Of a stretch of 64,000 nt of DNA, positions 19,261-31,272 are shown in pieces. The DNA lies in NCBI GenBank assembly GCA_025769875.1, contig JAGFNK010000007.1, positions 62,001 to 126,000 of the forward strand, in the 5' to 3' direction. This stretch comes from Russula earlei (taxonomy: Eukaryota; Basidiomycota; Agaricomycetes; Russulales; Russulaceae). The stretch's first letter is position 1. Each line of letters begins with the position of its first letter. The notes beneath the pieces were generated by a model. It was not told the DNA's origin. It saw nothing but the letters and a program-made list of their open reading frames with translations, and did not search any database. The position numbers were made by a program, and so were the translations under genes.

Positions 19261-20660
19261 AGTTGTATGTGTTCCTCATTAAGTCCCTATGAAGTCCCAT
19301 TAATGGAATGGACTCTTTGAGAGTGTTCATGACACAGACAATCACAAAATGATATACAGATGCCTCAACCCCTGGTGTAAGAATGAGCAATGAAGAACTT
19401 ATTATGATTTCCAAGACATATTTGATACTGCAGTCAACATCCTCTCTCAAGACCCTCACAACATCCACTGGGAATGCCAACTTGACTCTGTCAATGGAGA
19501 CAAAGACAATTACATCTATCCTATGCCCACACCAGCTCTTGCCTTCATCCCTGCATCACCCTCATCACCTTCATGTCCCCTGCTCCCATCATCCCTGCAG
19601 TTCCCATGTCTGTCCAAGCCCTAGCCTCCTCTGCCTCACCCACCATCAGCACCACATCACCCACTCCCAATCCTGTTGTCCCTGCTATCCCCACATGTCC
19701 AACATTGCCCAGCATCACCTCCACATCACCTGCTCTTGCCCTGTCTGCTCCCATTGCCTCACCCTTGAATCTTTCACATCCAGTCCCATCTGTTGCCACA
19801 TCCACCCAAGCTCCAGCCCTGTATGCCTTGCCCACCATCCCACCTCCTTCCATTGTCATTCCAGCCACTGGCACTGGCACTATGGTGCCTGTCTCCATTC
19901 CAGTCTTGTCAACTGCTGCTATCTTAGCCTCAGTCTTGTCCACCATTGTATCACTGGAATTGCCAGCTGCCACCTCTATGTCTCCTGTTACTGCCCCAGT
20001 TCTCATCTCACACTCTGCCACACCCATAGCCCCAGCCTCACCTGCTGACTTAGTGTGGCCTGCTGCCTCAGGCCCAGCTCAGTCAACTGTCACCACCACA
20101 CCCTCAGCCTTGTCCATCATTTCCTTTGTCTTTGTCTTTGAGGTGTTCTTCTAGGTGGCATATGTAGATTTGTTTGGCTGGATGTAGTGGTGTGGTGGCA
20201 AAAGGTGGAATCATGGGTGTGGCTGAGTCAGAAGATGTGAGAGGCAATTGCATATTGGAGTGTGGCAGAGCAGACATGGGTGGGAAGCAAGAGTTTAGTA
20301 GCCATAGATGTAGGTGGTGAGGACTCAAGAAGTGGAGATGGAAGTGACAAGGAGCTAAGAGGCAAGGTGTTGAGTGGCAGAGACAAAGGTAGAGACACAG
20401 CAGGTGACTCTGGACCAAGGGGTGGTGATATAGTGGACTGGGCTGAGGCAAAGATGGTGGTGGCTGGTGATGGTTGTCATGAACACTCTCAAAGAGTCTG
20501 TTCCATTAAAGGGACTTAATGAGGAACATATACAACTACTAACAAGCAAGATAACAATGCCAAGATTGACTCCAAGATATCAGTCCATTACATAGGATTG
20601 AACCCAAGACCCTTAGCACAGGAAGCTCCTGTCCAATTCAATGTGCCCAAGCCTTAGGCA
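19140..20660. repeat. long inverted repeat flanking a 1.1-kb unit
   Basis: The left arm (about 19140-19335, ending GAGAGTGTTCATGAC) returns inverted at 20477-20660 (GTCATGAACACTCTC onward). The arms include the tRNA-like B-box segment GGGTTCAATCC and TGTTCCTCATTAAGTCCC. The interior is low-complexity sequence rich in Pro/Ser/Thr/Ala codons. Confidence 0.6.
19573..20154 (+). other. low-complexity Pro/Ser/Thr/Ala-rich open frame
   Basis: 193 codons with no domain, starting MSPAPIIPAVPMSVQALASS. It lies wholly inside the inverted-repeat unit. The minus strand opposite 20104-20451 is open as well and also Pro/Ser-rich, so openness may reflect base composition. I do not regard it as an established gene. 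Confidence 0.25.
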
Positions 20661-21744
20661 TTGCTTCACCATCATCAATGTACAAATGGTCCCTGGTTGA
20701 AGGCTTGCACACCAGAGTGAAATGGTATCATGGCCACCTGAGAAGATTCATTCAACTGCAACAGCAGAGCCTAGCAAAGACAAAGAGTTGATGTTTAACA
20801 TGATAACATTGGGTAGGTATTCAAAGGAAGACATACCAGGGATTGAGATTAAATCCTGAGCAAGGTGGTAAAGATTTGAGAACTGGGCTCATTGTCCCAC
20901 CCACCACTCAAGGGGCCTACAGGTGTCAAAATCCTCACATGGCAGTTTGAAGTACTCATCTAGTTATCCTTCTTCTTATACATTGATGTGAAGTTGACTT
21001 TAGAAGGAGACTTGTCATTGACCATAGAATCAACAGGGTCACTGCCAGATTGATCAAGTGAATGGGTGTGACCAGCATAGAGCTTTGAGTAGTAAGTGTG
21101 AAGTGATGACCTCACAGATTCCAAATACGTAAGGAGATCAGGATCATCTGCATAATCCTCACATACACCTTTGTAGGATATGCAGGGGTCAAGGACTGAA
21201 AAACACAGTCATTAGAGGGATCCAGGTATTGTCAGGGGATGTATGTGCAGCCCATGTATAGAATGGTGATTGGTCATACTTATAGTAGTAGTTGCTAAGC
21301 TTTTGGTACACATCAAGAAGGCCAGCCTTAATTTTGCATGGCATGGACATTGGGAGGTTGCAGTAGATCAGTTGGATGTGTTCTTGAAGGCCCCTGAAGA
21401 TTGTATGCATGGTGGAAAGCATTGGTTGCTTGGACATTGACATCTGTGTTGTTGTAGATCGAAATGCCTTGAGCCAGCTAGAAACTTGAGCAATTGCTAC
21501 CCATTCAGCTTCAGCAAGTTCTAGGGCTTGAAGGTCTCAATTGCACCCAATGAAATTGTTGATGTCCTTTTGAAACTCCAGAGCTCAACCTGTATATCAA
21601 GATAGTAACAAATTGACAAGAAATGAAGTAAAATAACTAATGCATCATTTGGTGAGTGGATGACCATTGCATCTTAACATCAAGAATTAACATGAGAGGT
21701 CGTTGAAGGCCATCCACATCAGTTTGGCCATGCTGAGATGCAGT

Positions 21745-22705
21745 TGTCAAGACTCACTGTTGAACTATCCAGTTCAAGAGCGAGGGATAAGCTCGAAGAC
21801 GAGTCGGTAGACGTCCAAGACGGCGTGGGCAAGGAGTAGAGTCCAGAGTAGTAACAAATACCAGAGAGGTATTGTTACTGTGAGAGTAGAACAATCACGC
21901 AGGGAAGAGGCCAGAATGGTCACAAGGGGACGGTCCTTAAAGGAGTATCCCAGGGATGGAGAGTGCCGTAAACAAATGGACAGTCTGAGGACTGTCCGCT
22001 ACTTTATTGAGCGCTTATATACTACAAGAGAACTGCTAAATAGGGAACAAGTCATAACCTTGTTATCAAGCACAATAGAGTGATGAGTAAGAAGTCAGAG
22101 GACGCTTACTGAGCATGCTCAGTCATGCTCAGTAAGCTGCTGAGTAAGAAGCTTCTCTTGATGAGTAAGAGCTTCCATTGTCCACGTGCCCACTGCTTTA
22201 GTGCACGTGCAAGCACCTGATTCATTTCTTGTTAGTTAGTTTAGGGCCGGTCATTTGAGGACTTGTAGTTTGGTTAGAGAATAGTGTTATCTTATAAGGC
22301 CCTTATATAGTTCTATTAGGGTCCTTAGAGTCGACCCTAATACTTCTATTAAGGTCCTTAGTGTTGCCTTATAGTTCGTTCTATAGTTATTAGAGTTGGT
22401 CTAATAACGCGTTGTAGGGCCTTTGATACTAGGTTAGTACCTATTGTAGAGTTCCTAGGGTCGTTCCAAAGGGTCCTTAGGAAGGCCCTAATGCTGTCTT
22501 TCATTGCTAGAAGGGTTGCCTTTAAGTGGGGCTTGCTGTATGTCGATTGTGCCGAGAATCGCTCGCGCAACAATGCATGCGCGATATTGTGGACACCTCT
22601 ACTCACCCCTTTTGCTCGTGTGAACAGGGTGACACCATAGAGACCAGGTTTCCTCCTATAAGGAAGGGTCCTTCAAGGGCCCTCTCCGGAGAATGGTTCA
22701 TGACA
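21745..22705 (-). mobile_element. solo LTR, copy B (961 bp)
   Basis: TGTCAAGACTCAC to GGTTCATGACA, flanked by GCAGT on both sides (21740-21744 and 22706-22710). It is inverted relative to copy A. CpGs are largely retained, so it is younger than the hAT gene it interrupts. The U5 hydrophobic frame is open on the minus strand. Confidence 0.92.
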
Positions 22706-25276
22706 GCAGTGACCTGATTGAGCCAGCTGCATTTGCACTGGGGGCTTGATTGTACTGCATGGATAATTTTTCATAGCTGAGAAATAATACAAATATCATG
22801 TACAAATGGAAATGATGCACCCACCTTTTTGACTGCAGAAAGGATACTACTTGATTCAACCTCAAGGACAAGCTTGTCCTGCTCATCTTCATCATCTTGT
22901 GCCACAGCATCATCATCAGATGTTTGGCTCAGGGGCACAGTCACAGAATCTTGGTAGTTTCTGCTGTGAGACATTGCCTTCTTGCTTTCTCCAGCAGAAA
23001 TGGCCCCAATGCCTTCAAGGAGCTGTGTGATTATCAAAAAGTCATGATAAAACAGAATCATCATCTTAAATGCTTACTTTGCAAGTGGCAAGGTGAACGG
23101 TGTGTGGCATGCAACAAAGACAAACCCATTCAGCATTCATCAAGATACCCTGCCACCTCACATGCTGTACAACCCTGTCAACAAGAGTATCATTATTTGA
23201 TGCATTATTTAGCATAAACACCATGACCTGTGAGAGAAACCCATTCAGCATCAAGCATCATAGCATGTTCACAAAGTGACTCACCTGGGTTTCAATCCCA
23301 TAGTAGGTCAATGTTTCCCAGACCACCAGAGCCATGTTTGCACCAGAATGTTCACCTTCCAGCTTGTGGAAATTGATCAGAAGTTCTTCTAATTGGGTCT
23401 CATGGTCCGTAGGTGTGATTTCACTGTAAATTTACATACCAAGTCATCCCTCATTCATGACATAATGTGCAACAATGGTCATGAAGGCATAATTGTTACT
23501 TGATGTCCACACATTGAGAGAAATACTGATTTTCCCATTGATGTTTGTCTATTTGTCCCAATGAGAATATGTAATTATTGGTTGATAGTGGATGTTAACA
23601 AACCAGAAACATATCTTTCATGGCCTGTATGGTATCATCTCCCATCTTCATGATCCACCTTTTGACTGCATCATGGTGGGGGATTTTGAGGGACAGTGAG
23701 GGGTGGTGTGTATACTTTAGGAATTTTCAGAATTCTGGTTCATTGACAGTGTAGAATGGCTGATCAGTTGCAACAATCCACTTTGCCAACAGATCTTCAA
23801 ACATTTCCTGGTCCCATGGGCCCTTAGAACCTTCAGTGTTGCCATAAGTGTATAGAGCTGTTCATGCATTCATGTACTGCAGCAGTTTCCACCTGCTTCT
23901 CAAATGCACACTGGATATCACTGTTCATTGATTCCAGCTCATCAAGAAACTTTGAGGCTTCTCTGGGATTGAGTACCTTCTGCCCTGACACAATCATGAT
24001 CTCCTCCTGAGTGACATTGTCAGGCACATGCTCCTTCATTGCCACATAGAGGCAAAACATTGGTGTTGAAGCCAATTTCAAACTGCCAACCAATCCTGGT
24101 GGCAATTGTAAGTGGAAGGTAACTCAAAATGCTGAAGACTTACCATTGAGAGAGTACCAAATCTTCTTTGTTATAGTCAACACTTTCCAATTCCCATGAA
24201 GACATTAGTAGTGTTTGTCCCCAAGATTACTGACCTCCCCATTTGAGTTTTGCTCAATTTTCTCATAGAAGTAATATACCGGGTTTTGGGTGATCTATTG
24301 TTTGTTAGAACTGTGTTAGCTTACAAAAATCAGGACAACACTCACAGCCGATTTTTTCATTATATTACCTGTATCTTTATTGGCACTCCCAGCCACAATT
24401 GCTTCGGGTTCCTCAGCAACAACTACATTTTTTGAGCAGACATGCTTGTTGGAAGCACCTCACCCAATGGTGGGAACAGTGTTTGAAGGCAGTATGCCAG
24501 CAACCTAATCAATCATGTACAAGGAATGAAATGACAGGATGATGAGAGACATACCTCAGCATTTGAGGGAATGAGGGTGTCACCCATGTCACTACCAGGA
24601 CTTGATGTGGACTCAGGTTCCTCATAGTCATCATCTGTTCCATCTGAAGACTTGGAGGCCACCACATCTGCTACATTGGTGCACTGCTTCATGGCTTTCT
24701 GGGGGTTTCTAGGTGGATGGTGCTTTACTGGGTTTCCATGCTTGTCAGCATTGGGAGAATGGTGAAACACATAAGGATAAAGTTAATAATAAAAGACATA
24801 CAGTGATGTAATAGTCCTTTACACACTAATAGTCCTTTACACACTCATAGAGAAACATGATCAGTTTTTCTCCAATGCTCATCAAACTTGGCACACCCAA
24901 TTGTATGCCTATTGTCCCCATTCTGTCAAAGTTTGAGCAGAATTCACTCAGATTCAAAGGATAGAGAAATGAATTACATGTGAAAAATGCTCTTTAAGTC
25001 AATTCAAATTTTTTTGAAATGGTTTTATAGAGAAACAACATAACAGGCCATCATATTTCTGTACCCACCATGTATATTGTACTCTTATGTATCTTTCATC
25101 CCCTTACATCAAAAGAATCGGGTGAGAATTGCAGGTGGTAGGGATCAGTAGAGTTTGGGTGTGACAGCCATGTCAGTGTAAGCCCTATCTCATGCTTTGG
25201 GTCATCACTGCCCATGTTGTGCCTGTCTTCCCCTTCATTTCGTTCACTTTGTCCAAATTGGGCATATCATAGCAAG

Positions 25277-27454
25277 ATGGTAGGAAAGGCACTATCTGAA
25301 CAGGTCAAAAAGCAGAAAGCACGCAGAGCCTTAAACTTGATGTATCAGGAGGCTGTTGATGAATACCACCAAGAGCAGCTCAAGCCACCAGAGTGGCACC
25401 ATGGTCTTCGCCCAATTGCTGCCAAACACAGCTTGAACTTCAAGACACTCAGCAATCTTGCAAAGGGTAAATGTAATCTCAGCACATTCAATGCATCAAA
25501 AAGGAATTTGTCAGAACAAGAAGAGCATGTGCTTGCCAATCTTGTTCTGGAGTCCGCAGATTGAGGGATCCCACTCACACATATGGCACTTTGTGCAACA
25601 GCAAATGCAATCATCAAGGCACATAATGGAGAACTATATAAACCAGTTGGAAAGGGATGGGCTCAAGGGTTCTTGGATAGACATCGTGACAAGATCCAGA
25701 CACATTGGAGCAAACCCCTTGACACACAAAGAGCACATGCTCTGAATCCTGAGGTGGTCCGAAAATGGTTTGAGTTGGTCAGGGAATGGATTGTTGCTGC
25801 AGGGATCCACCTAGAGGACATATATAGCATGGATGACAGTGGATTATCTCCTTCTGATCAGGGAACACAGCACGTTCTTGGAAGAAGGGGGACAAAAACA
25901 CAGCACAAACAAGGAATGGCCAACCAAGAAAATGTCACAGTTCTTGTGACTATTTGTGCAGATGGGACAACAGTCAAGCCATGCATTGTGTTCAAGGGCA
26001 AAAATTTTCAGGCCAGCTGGTGTCGAGACAATGTGTTGGAGGCAGCGTAAGCACCTTTTATCTTATTGTACACCCTCCCAAGTGCTTACACCACCTCAAG
26101 AATATCCTGCTCCGAGAATGGCTGGACAGATGGAGGCATTGCACAACAATGGATGGAAAAGGTGTTTGATGCTGAGACAAGGGACAAGGCCATGGGGTGC
26201 ACTTGTGTTCTCTTTGTGGATGGGCACAACTCACACCATACACCCAATCTCCTGAACTATGCAAAAGACAACAACATTGAGATTATTGGATACCCACCCC
26301 ACTGTACCCACGCACTCCAGGGCCTTGATGTAGCTTGCTTTGCAAAGATGAAGGAATGTTGGAAGGCCAAATTGCACCTTTTTGAGGAAGAATATGGCCA
26401 CGGCGTTAACAAGTCTGATTTTGCTAGGGTTTGGGGAACAGCGTACCTCAAGGCCTTCACACAAGAGCTTGTTGAGGCTGCATTCCACTCCACAGGGATC
26501 CATCTATTCAACCCCTACATCATCACGCCAGAGCAAATGAAGCCTAGTGAACCAACATCAGTACAGGCTCTTTTCCCACTTCTGCAAACAAGCCCAACTC
26601 GTGCCATCATGGCAGCGTTTCAATATGCAAGACCTACCAATTTTGATGTATCTCCATCAACACACACACTTCCTTCCCTATTGTCCCCCCCCACACTGGC
26701 AACTCCCACATGTTGTCGAGTACATGATCCAGACATTGATCCTGCACTTTACACACCTTCAAAGCGCATGAGACTGTTGAATTCAGCATTAGCATCCACC
26801 TCATCTGGCTCGTACCTCGTCTCACAAACTCACCTAACTGCTGCACAAGCATCACAGCTTGCTGAATCACCTGTCCTAGAGAAGCCACCTCCATTGCCAG
26901 AACCAGACTGGTCCCTCCTTGAAACACTAGACAACAACAGGTATCAGACACAAGAAGAACTCAAACAGCATATAGATACACTCACCACAAGCCTCAGATA
27001 CGCAAGACACCAGATCCATGCAAGGAACTTGGTAATTGAGGGGAATCAGGCTCAGCTCGTTGTCCAGGGGATGGCATTAAAGAAGATGAAAGAGTCAGTT
27101 GAGGCAAGGGAGAAGAGTAAAACAACAGAGAGAAGCACCTTATTTCCAGGCGGACATGGGCTTGTGCTCACAAATACTGAGTTTATTCAGAAGGTGGAAG
27201 AGCATAGAAGGAGTAAGTTAGATGAGGAAGAGGGTAGGAATCTGCATCGCACCATGAGAGCAGGGAAACAGGTGGAGAAGGTGAAGATAGAGGATGAATG
27301 GCAGCAAATCAAAGAGGCACATGAGAAGGCTGTAGACACATGGGTAGTGAGATGTGCACAACTTACCTCAAGTGGAACCCTCAAGAAGGACCTCCCCAAA
27401 TGCCCCAAGTGTCCGTTGAAGCCCAAACCAGCCCCCATCGCAACATCGAGTTGA
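25277..27454 (+). pseudogene. pogo transposase (DDE_1), one nonsense codon
   Basis: Exon 1 (25277-26046) starts MVGKALSEQVKKQKARRAL, with psq-like and CENP-B-like helix-turn-helix DNA-binding regions (to about residue 170). Exon 2 (26101-27454) follows a 54-nt intron (GTAAGC to CAAG) that joins LEAA to ISCSENGWTDGG. The catalytic triad is visible: MDDSGLS (first Asp), VLFVDGHNSHHTPN (second) and HCTHALQGLDVACF (third). The C-terminal third is charged and coiled-coil-like. A single TGA at 25562-25564 interrupts LESAD-GIPLTH, where family members have Arg; CGA to TGA explains it. Everything else is open, so it died recently. Confidence 0.92.
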
Positions 27455-27551
27455 TTCCAGCTGGAGGACCTTGATGGGCAGTCAGACAAAGAAGTATTGC
27501 ATAGTGATGTGGGGAATAAGGCCTATGATGACAGGTTTAGTGTCTAGTGAT

Positions 27552-28515
27552 TGTCATGAACCATTCTCCAGAGAGGGCTCTTGAAGGACCCTTCCTTATA
27601 GGAGGAAACCCAGCCTCTATGGTGTCACCCTGTTCACATGAGCAAAAGGGGTGAGTAGAGGTGTCCACAATATCGCACGTACATTGTCGTGCGAGCAATT
27701 CTCGGCACAATTGACATACAGCAAGCCCCACTTAGAGGCAACCCTTGTAGCAATAAAAGACAATACTAGGACCTTCCTAGGGACCCTTCAGGATGACTAT
27801 AAGTGCTCTACAATAGACGCTAACACAGTATCAAAGACCCTGCAACACGTTATTAGACTAACTCTAATAACTATAGAACGAACTATAAGGCAATACTAGG
27901 GACCTTAATAGAAACATTAGGGTCAACTCTAAGGACCCTAATAGAGCTATATAAGGGGCCTTATAGAATAACACTATTCCCCGAACCAGACTACAAGTCC
28001 TCTCATGACCGGCCCTAAACTAACTAACAGAAAATGAATCAGGTGCTTGCACGTGTACTAAAGCAGTGAACATGTGGACAGTGAAGGCTCTTACTCATCA
28101 AGAGAAGCCTTCTTACTCAGCAGCTTACTGAGCATGACTGAGCATGCTCAGTAAGCGCACTCTGACTTCTTACTCATCACTCTATTGTGCTTGATAACAA
28201 GGCTATGACTTGTTCCCTATTTAGCAGTTCTCTTGTAGTATATAAGCGCTCAATAAAGTAGCGGACAGTCCTCAGACTGTCCATTTGTTTACAGCACTCT
28301 CCATCCCTGGGATACTCCTTTAAGGACCGTCCCCTTGTGACCATCTGGGCCTCCTCCCTGCATGACTGCTCAACTCTCACAGTAACGATACCTCTCTGGT
28401 ATTTGTTACTACTCTGGACTCTGCTTCTAGCCCACGCCGTCCTAGACATCTATCAACTCGTCTCAGAACTAACCCCTCGCTCTTGAACTGGATTGTTCAA
28501 CAGTGAGTCTTGACA
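27552..28515 (+). mobile_element. solo LTR, copy C (964 bp)
   Basis: TGTCATGAACC to GTCTTGACA, flanked by GTGAT on both sides (27547-27551 and 28516-28520). It is inserted downstream of the pogo transposase. The TATA box, hairpin and U5 hydrophobic frame are all present on the plus strand. Confidence 0.92.
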
Positions 28516-28992
28516 GTGATGTGTTTTGATGGTTCCAGATGTATCTGACAGTGATATGAGGCCAATGACTGCCTGTATTCATGAGATTCAGCAATTTGCA
28601 AGATGGGCAGAAGTGGGATGTCATGCTGTCACAGGTGTGTAAAGGACTCGTTTTTGTGACAATTTGGTGCATCGCCAAAATCAGCATACGACAACCTCAC
28701 AACAGTGGGGAAAAACTATATAGTAAACTAGAAGTGGTCCAAAGACCTCTTGTGATGTGTCTATGATATAAAAAGTTTGATTTTTTGATGTGGAGAAGTA
28801 CACGGCAGAATTTTCAAAGTGGTGTGTAAAGGACTACTCAAACACTGTACTCGACTCAGATGACTCTGCAATTAGAGTACTGCCCTTTGGTATTGCATCA
28901 CCATGTGCAGTAGGTGCAAGAGGGTTGTCATCACCTTCAGAGTGATACCAGGTGAAGTCATCTGCAGATGCTGGCTTAGAATGGGCTTGCAT

Positions 28993-29589
28993 GATGGAGA
29001 TTGTGTTGGTATGACTTACATGCAGATTGTCCTCCTTTTATATGGTTCAAAATGGTGGTGATATGATCAGCTTGGACAGACCAGTATCCATTGCAATATG
29101 GCTGCATGGTCACCTGTCTGAAATTGATCTCATCAGAGGAGCAGAAAAGAGAGGGAATATATAATTACCACATCATATAAACAGTGTGAAGTCATCATGA
29201 GGCTGCTGTTTATCAGCAGTGTTGAAGTCTAGGATCAGCTGACACATGTCAAGCTGTGAGACCAAGAGACACCAGGGAGGTTAAAGTGGGTGGTGGTGGA
29301 GCTGGAGCAATGCAAAGTTGAACCCAATACCACAGGTGATGTAAAGTTGAACCCATCATGGAGCACAAACACATCATTACTAGGTCATGTAGTCACATTG
29401 GTTGATTTCAACTGGTCCATACTGCTGTTGACAGCTGTTTTCACCCATCATTGTACAGCTGGTACAGCACACAAACAGGTCAGGTATGGCCATCCTCCAT
29501 GTATATTTTCTGACCCAATGGTATGGTAACAGGACCTGTATAATTATGGTAGTATGGCCATCAGTTACAGCAACAGCATGCAGCCCTAG
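28993..29589. other. degenerate repeat DNA upstream of the hAT gene
   Basis: CpG-poor sequence between the hAT start and the copia remnant. It presumably holds the hAT 5' end and possibly the copia LTR. I found no inverted terminus or reading frame I can defend. Confidence 0.35.
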
Positions 29590-29990
29590 TGTCTATGGTG
29601 TCTAGGTAATCCACAGATTTTAAGTGGCATCTATGGACCAGTCACATTTTTCCTGATGTTTGGCACAGGAAGTGGTGTCACACCTTGATGTGCTTGGTGT
29701 TGTTGTGAAACTCTGGGTTCTTGGCAATGGCCATGGCAGATTGGTTATTGATATGGAGTGTGGTGGGGAGATGGGGGCCTGGGCCCAGTTTGGTGAGTAA
29801 CCACCTCAACCACACCACTTCCTTTGCTGCCTGTGTGGCTGCAATGTACTTGGCCTCTGTGCTTGAGGGCTACTACTGACATTTGCTTTTTGAGCTCCAA
29901 TTTGTAGTCCTGTTTGCCAACATGAAGACAAAAGCCAGAAGTCAACTTTCTATCATTCACATCACTAGCCCAGTCTGCATCAATTTATCT
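29590..29990 (-). pseudogene. Ty1/copia RNase H remnant
   Basis: On the minus strand, DWASDVNDRKLTSGF, then (after frame changes) HINNQSAMAIAKNPEFHNNTKHI and a YLDT-like end. These are the copia RNase H blocks normally read as DADWA..DRKSTSG and DNQSAIALAKNPxFHxRTKHI. Frames are broken and CpG is absent. It abuts the left end of duplication copy 2 at 29991. Confidence 0.75.
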
Positions 29991-30539
29991 AGGGCAGTGT
30001 TTATGATGAGATGGGGTGTGGACAACTGGGGAGTTCAGCTCATTTCCCAAAAGAGCACAGCATTCAAATGGACATGTGGTGCATCAAGGTTCAGTCCAGA
30101 GGCTGGGGTTGAGACTGCAGAAATGTGGTATGCCAACACGCAACTTGCTCGAGCTGGAGGAGGGTGAGGACCAGATCATCCTGTTCGAGTTGTTTCGGAG
30201 GTGCACACAATCCATGTGACAATGAAGAGAAACTGGGTTGAGCTGTAAGACTTGAAGCAATAATGTGGTACTAGCGCTGTCAATGACTGGCGGCCTTGAC
30301 AAGCACGCACGCGTCAGTAAAGAAAATAGAACAGGGGGTCGGGTATCACTAGGCGCAGACCCATGCTTCGACTTCAAATGGGTTCCCGCCAGTCATGGGG
30401 AAAAATTTTACGGAAAGTGGAACGGAGGGAAGTTGATAGACCCAGTTGTATGTTGGGTTTACCATCCGAGTCAGTGGTCGTGGCTGAGGCCAAGCCGTAA
30501 GCCACTAGTGAAACTGTAAAAAATATTGAAACAATTCCC

Positions 30540-31272
30540 ACCGTAGTGGGTTTGCGGTACAAAAAAAGGGATGTGAAATAGCTGATGTACAGTCATGAAC
30601 AGTGGAGGCAGGCCTGGCAGAGGTGGACCACGCCACACGCCACTCCTTGTCCAAGTACACACAGCCTTGTAACACTGCTAAACAGCATGATCATAATACA
30701 TGCACCCATCATGGTCCCATATAAATACACTGCCCAATTCTGTGGTCAGAGAAGCAGTTGGCAGTGTCATGCCGTTACTGTTACTCATGTTCCCAACTTA
30801 AAGGCGAGGTGCTGTGTTAGCTTGCTTGCTCCCCACATATCATATTCGCAGTTTCGTGTGTTCAACCACTAGCAGCTGTCAATAGCGTTATTTCTGGCGA
30901 CGAGAGCGCGAGCTATTTTTTACTAAAATGAATTTAATCGTTTATTAGCTTTGGCGGCGGACTCATCCGGGTCCAACTTGAGGGGCTCAGGCTGTGCAGC
31001 TCAGGCTGTGCAGATTACCACCGCATGAAAAGCGTGTGAGAGGGTGACATATAAGCGAGACACCTCCAGGGCGATTCCCTACTTCCTTCTCGCTCTGGCA
31101 GATAAAAACCTGCGCTGGCCCTACTAGTATTGCAGAACGGGACGCAATTGAACGTACTTCACACCCATCTCTCAGAGTCTGTTTCAGCCCCTCTGCCAAA
31201 TCCTGATCGGTCATCGTCCTTCTCGTAAGCAGACAATAACGTCACCAAGTATTCATCTCCCAGCACCTTTCG
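30540..31272. other. promoter region of F-box gene 3
   Basis: No gene is supported. TATAAATA at about 30720 and TATAAG at about 31050 correspond to those of copy 1. The stretch 30780-31000 has no counterpart in copy 1 and includes a CpG-rich block. Confidence 0.45.

Larger units (their letters stand above)
24814..28834 (+). mobile_element. pogo-type (Tc1/mariner superfamily) DNA transposon
   Basis: The ends are 13-bp inverted repeats GTCCTTTACACAC (24814-24826 and the complement of 28822-28834), each flanked by TA (24812-24813 and 28835-28836). The repeat occurs again inside each end (from 24832 and at 28635-28647). It encodes a pogo transposase (25277-27454) and contains solo LTR C (27552-28515). 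Without that LTR it is about 3.05 kb. It sits in the first exon of the hAT gene. Confidence 0.9.
20650..28992 (-). pseudogene. hAT superfamily transposase gene, broken by nested insertions
   Basis: Reading on the minus strand: a first exon at 28992-28837 (MQAHSKPASADDFTWYH, ending VFE) is followed by the pogo insertion (24814-28834). The gene then continues from 24811 with an acidic region (24770-24513). The hAT catalytic region has WIVATDQPFYTVNEPEF (about 23790), SLNVWTSSNNYAFMTIVAHY (about 23530), GEHSGANMAL and DNASNNDT-like NNASNNDTLV (about 23200). After solo LTR B (21745-22705) come YYYKYDQSPFYTWAA (about 21300) and the dimerisation block GSAVAVE-stop-IFSGGHDTISL (about 20790-20700). 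There are many stops; several lie where Arg CGA is expected (for example TGA at 20750-20748). Exon borders are approximate. Confidence 0.82.

Noticed and set aside
22526..22717. Cys-rich ORF MGLAVCRLCRESLA as a small gene
   Set aside because: It is a shadow frame in the solo LTR, repeated in the other copies.
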